From Costus lasius (lineage: Eukaryota > Streptophyta > Magnoliopsida > Zingiberales > Costaceae), in contig CM050450.1 in the NCBI GenBank assembly GCA_027563935.2, positions 12,073,957-12,137,956 of the forward strand: a DNA stretch of 64,000 bases, read 5' to 3'. The translations under genes and the position numbers were made by a program. The notes under the pieces are model-generated. The model was not told the origin of the DNA, made no database searches, and saw only the letters and a list, made by a program, of their open reading frames with translations. Of the stretch, positions 56,601-64,000 are shown in pieces (the first letter of the stretch is position 1; each line of letters begins with the position of its first letter).

Positions 56601-57277
56601 AGTCCACCTAGTGAAAGACTATTGCAGGAGAGTGATCTAAACTATTGAAAGGGGGAAGAAAGCTTCCACAATCATGAAAGAGGTCATTCAATTATGATTG
56701 GTGAGAACTGTCAAGTCTGCACCAAATGCATTGGATCCCCTAGCTAAATTAGACCAGGTGACGTGAGCTCCTTTAAATTTTAAGTCATGGTCTAGTCTAG
56801 CTGTTCACATATGCCAATCAGCGAACTAAGCATGTCATCCAGTATGACCAATAATCCATGCCAAAAAGGTTGTAATTGCCTCAAGTACACCAACATCCAC
56901 AATAAAATCTTCCAAAAGTAATCTAGTTGAGAGCATATATAGATCTTAATATATTGCAAGGAAATCCTTGATACACAGCTATAAAAAGATAAAACATGTG
57001 TTACAACCTAGAAGCGTTAAGTATTCAGACGATGCAAGAATTATTCAGGTCTGCTAAATATTTTGAAAGAATATGCAAGTGCATGAAAAAAAGTATCATG
57101 AAAGCGAGCATGAACCTCCAAAGACAAGGCCTTCAACTCTCTGCATGGCAGAAATACGATGTGACCAATCTTTCTCAGGCACCAGTGTCGATGCAATCTT
57201 CTCCATCTCTTTGATCAGCTCCTTCTCAGAGTACACTTTAATTGGTTCCACAGGTTTTTCCGTAATATCAATTTCAC
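40894..57277 (-). CDS. CLASP: CLASP, microtubule plus-end TOG-domain protein (16 exons, N-terminus outside)
   Basis: CLIP-associated protein of plants; binds microtubules at plus ends and the cell cortex and promotes their stability. Exons in order of transcription: 57277-57116, 52368-52271, 51917-51843, 51768-51700, 51617-51532, 51461-51344, 50947-50849, 50776-50419, 47696-45982, 45826-45725, 45262-45158, 45064-44990, 44905-44837, 44747-44679, 44297-44196, 41052-40894. All junctions are GT..AG and phases join, about 1153 codons ending in TAG. The family is about 1440 residues, so roughly the first 280, with TOG1, are missing from what I can see. Two HEAT-type TOG regions and the conserved C-terminal arm are intact. 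No frameshift or internal stop was seen, so the gene appears functional. Confidence 0.95.
41053..44195 (-). other. 3.1-kb CLASP intron
   Basis: AT-rich. It holds ACCGGT-type repeat fragments (41460-41630, 41995-42120), a short direct duplication of a 26-bp word (TCCAAGATGATYCGAG) near 42367 and 42437, and a (TA)n microsatellite at 43991-44021. The flanks of the microsatellite have the GACCCGA/AACCCGA composition typical of small hAT-type elements, but no ends could be set. Confidence 0.6.
44196..45826 (-). CDS. CLASP: CLASP C-terminal TOG exons (7 exons)
   Basis: Seven short exons, six of them a multiple of three and all in phase 0: 45826-45725 ([20 protein letters not shown]), 45262-45158 ([18 protein letters not shown]), 45064-44990 ([18 protein letters not shown]), 44905-44837 ([16 protein letters not shown]), 44747-44679 ([18 protein letters not shown]), and 44297-44196 ([18 protein letters not shown]). 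They form the C-terminal HEAT repeats that bind partner proteins. The intron at 44298-44678 begins GTATCTCTTTC and is followed at once by a T36 run on the coding strand. Confidence 0.93.
44632..44667. repeat. A36/T36 homopolymer
   Basis: Uninterrupted run of 36 A on the plus strand, T on the CLASP strand, beginning 11 bases after the donor of the exon 44679-44747. Confidence 0.95.
45982..47696 (-). CDS. CLASP: CLASP large exon with central TOG domain
   Basis: 1715-bp exon. It starts [10 protein letters not shown] after a split Gly codon, runs through a Ser-rich linker with basic patches (the microtubule-binding type), then [20 protein letters not shown] to [17 protein letters not shown], a full HEAT-repeat TOG domain. 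It continues [34 protein letters not shown] and a variable Ser-rich linker ending ILQLLHR. The frame has an upstream ATG inside the intron, which is not the true start because the exon begins at a CAG acceptor. Confidence 0.95.
47697..50418 (-). other. 2.7-kb CLASP intron with a degenerate tandem array
   Basis: AT-rich. 49097-49640 is a tandem array of about 65-75-bp units, listed separately. The rest shows no recognisable feature. Confidence 0.6.
49097..49640. repeat. Degenerate tandem array, about 70-bp unit, 7-8 copies
   Basis: Each unit carries TTTTAAACACTAAAGAG, GTGTTTAGTGTGA, (T/C)(A/T)TAGCAAGGTTCCA and AGGATATTGTATATT-type words. Units are clearly related but much diverged and vary in length. 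Confidence 0.8.
50419..52368 (-). CDS. CLASP: CLASP exons of the CLASP_N TOG region and Ser-rich linker (8 exons)
   Basis: Exons in coding order: 52368-52271 ([20 protein letters not shown]), 51917-51843 ([18 protein letters not shown]), 51768-51700 ([20 protein letters not shown]), 51617-51532 ([19 protein letters not shown]), 51461-51344 ([18 protein letters not shown]), 50947-50849 ([18 protein letters not shown]), 50776-50419 ([18 protein letters not shown], then [14 protein letters not shown]). Seven of these are between 69 and 118 bp. The order and boundaries match the CLASP_N family. The linker exon has basic-Ser composition expected for microtubule contact. Confidence 0.94.
54740..56900 (-). 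mobile_element. Degenerate L1-like LINE (non-LTR retrotransposon) relic
   Basis: Minus-strand fragments in the order of a plant LINE ORF2. GAHVTWSN (about 56748-56775) is the end of the endonuclease; [11 protein letters not shown] is the SDHSP-like part; [29 protein letters not shown] (about 55915-55955) and [16 protein letters not shown] are [11 protein letters not shown] (about 55542-55565) is the catalytic FADD box. [21 protein letters not shown] and GIIELIRVV (55141-55374) follow. Many stops and frame changes show it is long dead. It lies in the sense orientation of CLASP. Confidence 0.78.
56475..56700. repeat. Small direct duplication inside the LINE relic
   Basis: Two copies of about 75 bp share GAGAGTGAT, GAAGAAAGCTTCCACA and ATCATGAAAGAG (near 56477-56553 and 56610-56690). 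Confidence 0.7.
57116..57277 (-). CDS. CLASP: First CLASP exon visible in the window
   Basis: Encodes [20 protein letters not shown], then [20 protein letters not shown] and QRVEGLVFG, the start of the CLASP_N TOG domain. It enters after one base of a split Gly codon. The exons before it (TOG1) were not found up to 64000. Confidence 0.93.
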
Positions 57278-57989
57278 CTGGAATACATCAGAATAAGAAA
57301 CATAATTAGAACACACTGCTTGCAATCTATCCAATTACCTTAAAACACAAATCAAGAAAAAAAGAGTTCGTTATAGTCTACTTTATTCAAGTAATCATGA
57401 AAATGACTATTCCATATCGCCAAAACAATTGGAAGGTGTAACTTACGATTTATAAATACCTTCAACATCTCATTCCACAGATTGTCGGAAGTGTATAGTC
57501 TTACCATAGTAGCGTAGGAACCAAAAAATATAAAAAATAAACACCATCCACGATGGGCTACCACAGATATTCATGGTTTTGTCGTGCAGTGAATACTCTT
57601 GGCACTAGATTTACGGGGCAAGGTTTTAAATCATTAACTTGTCAACTATTATACTTGTTTCTCTGCCAAATTTTAAGTTGAGATATCAAACAATTTTGTA
57701 CAACCAATGTCATTAAATATCTAGACACTTTCAGACACCAGATGCTTGCATTAACAAATTTAAAAAATGCACAAAATTTATTTGGATCAAATAATTAGTG
57801 AAGTTCTTAAATATGTGGAAAATAAAAGCAGGAAACTAGTTCATACTGCCCAATTCGAATGCACTTGTCCAAACCTATATTAGTACATGGAGTAAGATCA
57901 ATATTGATCTAGTACGGTGTGTGGTGTGTTGTGTGGTGTGTCTGTGTATATATATGTTTGGAACAAACTAAAATTGAAGACCTTGAATT

Positions 57990-58326
57990 AAAGTAAAGAA
58001 CCAGGATTCAGTGGTAATAGTTTGTACCACGGAATAGACTTGTTTGAAGTTTCATTCCGTACCGGCTGAAATTTTAGTCTAGTACCAATCCGGTGAAGGT
58101 CCGGCACCGGACCACCAGTATACCGGGTGGGAGCCTCAATGAGGCTTCCGCCGCTAGAACAACGTTTCCAGCAGCGGCGGAAGCCACGAATATTGCTTCC
58201 GCTTCCGCCACTAGTGGAAGCTTCGAATGCTGGCTGGCCCTTCATACGCTTTCATGGCCTGTGACGTCTGGTTTTGCTACCAGCACCATCCAGACCAGCT
58301 CAATGCCGGACCAGATTTTTAAACCA
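57990..58326. repeat. Dispersed ACCGGT-type repeat with GCGGCGGAAGC core
   Basis: Contains GTACCGGCTG, GGTCCGGCACCGGACCACC and a GC-rich core rich in GCGGCGGAAGC and GCTTCC words, and ends GATTTTTAAACCATG. A second copy with the same make-up (GTACCGGTCCGGCGAG, AAGCGGCAGAAGCTTC) lies at 63710-64000. Confidence 0.6.
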
Positions 58327-59949
58327 TGCTAGATACATACCCACCTGATGAGAAAGTCACACGGACCACCCATGTGCCAATTAAATCCTTTAGTGCTAGG
58401 CAAAACTTGCACAAGATGCTGGTACAATTAATATACCACTTACATACCGACTGGTACAAGTTCCAAGTTAGGCTCCTAACATTCAAACTTTCTCCAAACA
58501 TTCTCTGTGACCAATTGGACTGAAATTTAGGGTGTATCAGTATATGTAAACCAATACACTCAATCACTCAAACTCTCACAAATCATGTAATTATCATTTT
58601 ATATCTCCTAAACCACAAAATGCTCAGCTTGCATGGTAAAACCTCCCAAACTTGTCAAAAACTGTCACCAGTTGTACTAGATTCATTTTTGTACCAGATT
58701 TAAGGGTGGTGGCATTATACAATTGTAGCAACACTTAATCTCAATGTTACCAAATGCACTAACATTTAACAAGAAGTCAAAATTTTCAAGTAGCAATTAC
58801 TTAGGCTATTACAAAATTAACAATCAATGTCTAAGTTACTAAGATGCTAGATAGCTTTGATCGACAAGCAACAAAGCACCCCTTATATACCAACATAACG
58901 AGCTCAAAGTCACAACCGTGGAGGACATTGAGATCAGTTTGCAAGCATTAAATGCTACAAATGTTAAAAGCATGGAGTGTGTCAGTAAGTATCAAACATG
59001 TTTGTAGCTTGGAATCAAGCCTGTGTTTATGTTGGCCATAAATTGGCATGACCACAATGAACTACTCTGATAGATATTGATATGCGATAAAGTAGTGTTC
59101 ATATCATCAGCATAATTGACACAATAGAGATTAATAGGCTCGATGTAGTTGACTAATATCTTCACCATAGGCATCATCCACACAATCAAGACAACTAATG
59201 TCTAGACAAAAGTTCCGTACAAGTCTAGTAAATCAAACATGGTACTAAGATTTTAATCCTTAGTATTCAGTATCCTTATTGACAAGGTTTAAGAAATTTG
59301 GTTTGAAGTTTGAACCAGGCAATAAGCTTGGTATATATTGATCCAATAGAGAAAGCTGTGGGGCAAGGCTACGACAATATAAATTGGGAACTAGGCATAT
59401 ACTAATTGGTAAATTATAGTAACACAATTTAATACCATGTGTCAATATGACCTATACACCAATTTGTACCAATCAATGAGCATCCAAAGTGAGGCCAATT
59501 TTACAACCATTTCAAGTTATTTTTAAGAGGTTTTAAGGCAATTTAAATACCTTTTAGGAAAGCACACAACTCCTCATTATCTCAAACCCTCCCAAACTTT
59601 CTCAACATTGTCAAACTGTCTTAAATCCTTTCTAATACTCATGATCAATAGTTTATTGTTCATAAAACTTTTAATGTTGGATCCCATGTAGCACATAATT
59701 ATTGCCGTTGGTGATGTGTTCATTGTTACGGATGGTAACTATATCGGAGAACAAGTATCACACTTTGAAAACAATTTTTTTCTTCCCCGCCAAGGAACCA
59801 TGGAAAGGATAAGTCAATTAATTGTTCAAAACATACTTTAACAGCTAAAAATCAAATATTTATACCAAAGGACATGCAAATAGTTCACCTCTATAGTATC
59901 CACACGATTAGATGAAATCACTCCATCTACTCTCTAGTACTACCGTCGA

Positions 59950-61220
59950 GAGGCAAAGACCTTTTTCCACTCACCTCATGTGTAGAAGATAGGTAGCAAC
60001 AACAAAAACAAGGAAACAACAACAAGGATGTAGTAATGCATAGGAGAAAGGGCACCCACCAATTTATAAAAGAGTGGTGTACAAAATCCTAAGGTTTAAC
60101 ACATGATGGTGCCTCCTAAATTCACATAGAGACACCTCCCCATGTTAGAATAAGTGGTACTGAAAGTTAGGGTTTTAAGCTCTTAACTTTTTCCAAATTT
60201 GGATGCCATAGCCCATATGTCAATGTATCCACATGTGACACATTCAAAATTTGAATTAAACTCTTTAATTTAAATTGCACAAAAATAAAATGTCAGATCT
60301 ATGACATAAGAATCAAAGCTATTGCTATTTCGTGATCACTATCACTTAATCATGTCATTTAACAAGACTTTGTCAAAATGATATTCTAATTCGATCTTAG
60401 TGTAAAACTTATTAGGCTCTTATACGTTAGCAATAATATTATAATGAGTATAATCTCATTATAATGTTACAAACATGGAGTGATATCTGGCGACACATTA
60501 CTGCTACTAAGTCAAGATCTAACATAACTTTACTATGATAATATTTCTAGTTTAATCCCTTTGTCCTCAACACAAGCCATGAAACGTATCATACTTGTAT
60601 AGATAGTTTAATAATTATATTTCTTGATTATATATCTCTTATGAATTCATTTGAGCATAACCATGGATTTTAGTCTCACTTAATCAAAGGACCCAAGATA
60701 CCAAGAATCTGATTACATAGGAGGGATAAATCTTATTTGATCACTCAAGTTCCTCTCTATCATTTGTGGCACATCCAATTATAGCCTCAATATTCACTCA
60801 TTACAAATGACATTTAATTGTATCAAAGTATATAATTAGTCATGTAGGAGTCCATGGCGACCTCAAGTCAAACAATCACCTATATCATTATCAATATGAG
60901 AATGTTTATGACACTTTGATAAGGATCTGCTTAGCATTCTCATGGCAGTTCTATCTGGTATAATATTATATTTGATTTGATATCTCATATCATGACAACT
61001 CTTTCTTATCAATCACAACACATACTAAACTAGGTGTAGTATTGTTGTTCTTGTCCACAATAATACTTGACTAGGGACATTTAAAAATAATCATATTATT
61101 CTAGCAGAACCATTATAATTACGCATATTACATAAATATCCAATAAATATAACAATGACAATGCATTTATTAAAACATAAAAGTAAAATGATAAAATATA
61201 TGCAAAAATCATCATCCATT
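59950..61220 (-). other. Possible AT-rich LTR-like relic
   Basis: Read on the minus strand there is a TATA word (TTTATAAATT, about 60060-60070) about 30 bp before a leader-like start (GGTGGGTGCCC). A long AT-rich tract lies on the far side. No TG..CA ends or target duplication could be set, so this is a weak call. Confidence 0.25.
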
Positions 61221-62505
61221 GGTCTTTAAGGCTCATTCTAATAAATTAAACGTGAATCATTCAAGTACTTAACCAACCCATATGTGAGTTTAGGTACCCC
61301 ATTATATAAAGATGGGACAAGTTTGGGTTTTATATGTAATATGTTGGGTTCAACTTTTCAAGTCATGTTTGGGTTTAAGAGTATGGATACCCAATTCTTA
61401 AAAAAATTATAATCTTATCTTAAACTTTTAATCAATAACAATAAAAATAATTATTATATACAAATATAATACTATTTTAATTTATAAATTTATATTTTAA
61501 GAATAATTTGAGATGAAAACCTTTAATGAGCTTTGCTTTGACAGAGTTGGGCACCAGCAAGTACTCATTTGAATTCCCAAGTTTGGTTCAGGTTATTTAA
61601 CAAGGAAATATAGACAAGACACATGATATACCAGAAACACACATTTATGTGAAAGAAAAATTATTGCTCAAACATATCCGATGAGTGGATTGAAAGTCAG
61701 ATAAGATAATTTGTAATTTCCTAGTAAATAGTCCTTTTTAAGGTACTATTTTTATTGGTTGATGCATCTAACATTTTTTAAAACGGCTAAAAAGTTGCTA
61801 CGCAACTTAGGGACTTTAAAGGATGGGATTATTTGGTATTAACTAGGCAATAATGATAAGATATAAAAAAAAACTTTATTTAAATGGTGACATTCATATG
61901 GAGACAATTATCATGAGCTAAAAAAACTTTCTATTCATATATTAAGTTTAGATAGTTCTTCAGGGCATGAAAAAAGTATAGCATATTTAAATAAGTTAGT
62001 ATGCAATTAATTTTATTCTCATATTGAAGGTAGTTTACTAAATCAATTTTATTATCATTTTTCAATTTTAGGTCCATTCCACAAGAAGAAATTACTTGCA
62101 CTAAAAAACGACAAATGGTTTAGATTTCATAAAATATAAATTAGAAGCTAGGAGATCAAAAAGTTAAGAGGAGAATATTAAAAGAGACTATTTTTGAAGA
62201 CTATCCTCAATTCCTTATATGAGAAATAGACAACTAGGAACAAGTTGATAATTCAACTATTCAAGTCAGTTGAAGAAGAAATGGTTTGGCTTTCTTAATG
62301 TGGATTAAGATAGAAATGATGAAGGAAACCAAAGGAAAGACAAGATAATTGGTGGTGTGGTTAATTGAAGAGGGAATCAAGTGAATAATGAGATGGATGC
62401 GGAAAATGAACCTTTCAATGGTGCTGCCTTGGGAGAAGAAATTGAAGAGGAGAAAAGTGACGAACAGGAAGAAATTAACGCTTTTGCTGATGAACCTATG
62501 AATAG

Positions 62506-62758
62506 CTAAGTATTTATTACTTGGACAATTTGACTTGTATTTAAATATTTTGATGCTTGGACTTGTGACTTATGAGTTTTGAGCACATATTGTGCTGGTG
62601 ATGCAGGACAAAGGGGGATTGCCATAATTTTGATGATGAACCTAAGTATTTATAACTTCGACAGCTTGTCTTGTATTTAAATATTTTAATGCATAGACTT
62701 GTGACTATCAGTTTTGAGCATATTTTTTGTCGATAATGCACGACAAAGGAAGGTTGTG
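62506..62758. repeat. Tandem duplication, 136-bp period, two copies
   Basis: Copies begin CTAAGTATTTATTACTTGG (62506) and CTAAGTATTTATAACTTCG (62642). They share CTTGTATTTAAATATTTT, ACTTGTGACT and TTTTGAGCA(C/T)AT words, and GCA(G/C)GACAAAGG. Confidence 0.8.
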
Positions 62759-63709
62759 ATTCAAAACTAAGAGAAGAGCGAAAAAAGAAGCAGGAGAGGA
62801 AAATAAAACTGAGAGAATATAAGAGAGGGAAACCAAACAGAAAAGTAGTGATACCAAGAGATAATTTAATTAATAAAAAAAAGATATCTTTACAATAGAA
62901 AAGTCATATATATATGCTTTTTAGATATAACCTTAGACCAATAATAACCACATATTAAAACACATGATTTAATAACTAGCCCACTAACACTTGACCAAGT
63001 TATAACCATAATTTATGAATATTTAATATTCATACTAACACAACAAATTAATAATAAGAAATTGCACACAAATTCCCCTATACCAAAAAAATTCATCTCT
63101 GGCAAGATAACTCCAAATGATGGAAGTTAATGCATAGTAAAAGGAATCTATATAGCAATTTTTTTCTTTTTTGAAAATTTCAATTATCTTCTATATGTTT
63201 TTCATAATTTCCTTTTGAATTTTTCTAAATGTATTTTTATGTTGTTTATTGCAACATTGAGGGCAATTAGCGCACTAGCAAAACTGGCATGTGAGGTGAC
63301 CGCAATGTTGATGGTGATGAGACTTGAGAGAACTAGCAAAAGTGACATGATTTAAATGCAACGTTAGTAGTGGATGGCATCCACGCACTAGTGCTTTGAG
63401 AGATCCAGAAGGCGTCTGCAACATGCTTTGTTATTGATGAACAGCTGGGCATATGGCAAGAAAGTGATGTGGTCGTAGTAGATATGACAAAGCATGCTGC
63501 AAATTATTTATGTAGGAACCAAAAATCTTGTACCAAACTAACACATGAGAAAGGAGTACTAAGACTAGAAGCTACGTCAAGAAGAAAATAAGCAAGGGAT
63601 AGAATATAACCAAGTTAATAGATTAGAGGAGAAATTAGATGGATGAAAGTAAGGATACCAAGAATTATTTAATTAATTAATACACTAGTCTACTATGAGA
63701 TAAATCCGT

Positions 63710-64000
63710 CATATATTATAGTACCGACCTTGTATCAGTGTTTGAGGAACCGTCCGGTCCTCTGGTTGGTACCGGTCCGGCGAGAAACCGACACCGGAGC
63801 AAGGGTCGGAGCACAGAAGTGGCAGACGGCAGCGCAAAAGCGGCAGAAGCTTCATTCAAAGCTTTTGCTGCCGCTGGAAGCTTCTTTCACTGCCGCCTTC
63901 CGCCTTCAGTGAGAAGCGGCAGTGGACACGGCGAGATCTCACCCGATTTTCCGGTACATACCGGTCCGACGACTTGCCAGATTGAGTTTTTGAACTATGT
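63710..64000. repeat. Dispersed ACCGGT-type repeat, second GC-rich copy, cut by window end
   Basis: GTACCGGTCCGGCGAG, ACCGACACCGG, then GCGGCAGAAGCTTC and ACCGGTCCGACGAC, with a TTTTTGAACTATG end. It is the same family as 57990-58326. Confidence 0.6.

Larger units (their letters stand above)
52369..57115 (-). other. 4.7-kb CLASP intron carrying a LINE relic
   Basis: Donor GTTCATG next to 57116, acceptor ACCAG next to 52368. Contents: AT-rich intron with ACCGGT-type repeat fragments (52610-52720, 54105-54320) and a degenerate L1-like LINE (54740-56900, minus). No exon was seen inside. Confidence 0.85.
57278..64000 (-). other. Probable CLASP intron, AT-rich with repeat fragments
   Basis: No exon resembling the TOG1 domain could be found on the minus strand. 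Contents: microsatellite-like GTGTG stretch (about 57915-57945), GC-rich dispersed repeat copies at 57990-58326 and 63710-64000, a possible LTR-like AT-rich tract at about 59950-61220, and a 136-bp tandem duplication near 62506-62758. If the intron reaches the next upstream exon it is at least 6.7 kb. Confidence 0.5.

Noticed and set aside
62210..62510. hAT transposase C-terminus on the plus strand
   Set aside because: Acidic frame fragments (EEIEEEKSDEQEEINAFAD) suggested it, but no dimerisation-domain signature was found and stops are frequent.

Overview
This is plant nuclear DNA (an angiosperm). Two split genes with short exons, canonical GT..AG introns and plant-only protein families lie among many transposable elements. 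I lean to a monocot because of the dispersed ACCGGT-rich repeats and large TE-filled introns, but the sequence does not settle the species.

Gene 1, plus strand, 1125-30180: the 3' part of PTAC3/PAP1, a SAP-domain subunit associated with the plastid-encoded RNA polymerase. Nine exons (about 612 codons) are in the window; the 5' exons lie upstream of base 1. Two introns are greatly swollen. The 13-kb intron (4467-17480) holds a GC-rich array of five LTR-like modules separated by a CTAGG pentamer (5164-11485), then a complete but defective Ty1/copia retrotransposon with ATATT target duplications (11857-16707). The 7.9-kb intron (20311-28174) holds diverged direct repeats, a solo LTR with GTGGT target duplications (24851-27126) and a small Tourist-like MITE (27929-28082).

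Intergenic region, 30181-40893: the two genes converge here. Most of it is one 8.9-kb structure (31102-39954) with hAT-like ends (TAGGGGTGGG). Its long inverted arms each carry a minisatellite bracketed by a conserved module. Its interior holds GC-rich exon-like sequence, a tandem repeat and a nested solo LTR with CCTCA target duplications (35703-37864).

Gene 2, minus strand, 57277 down to 40894: plant CLASP, a microtubule plus-end protein with TOG domains. Sixteen exons (about 1153 codons) are present; the N-terminal TOG1 exons lie beyond base 64000 or in the unread tail. Its 4.7-kb intron carries a decayed L1-like LINE on the minus strand (54740-56900), and its 2.7-kb intron carries a degenerate tandem array. 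57278-64000 is AT-rich, probably more CLASP intron, with repeat fragments and no recognisable exon.

The two genes are housekeeping genes with no evident functional link. The unusual content is in the mobile DNA: the LTR modules sharing one pentamer target, and the foldback-type element with minisatellite arms.
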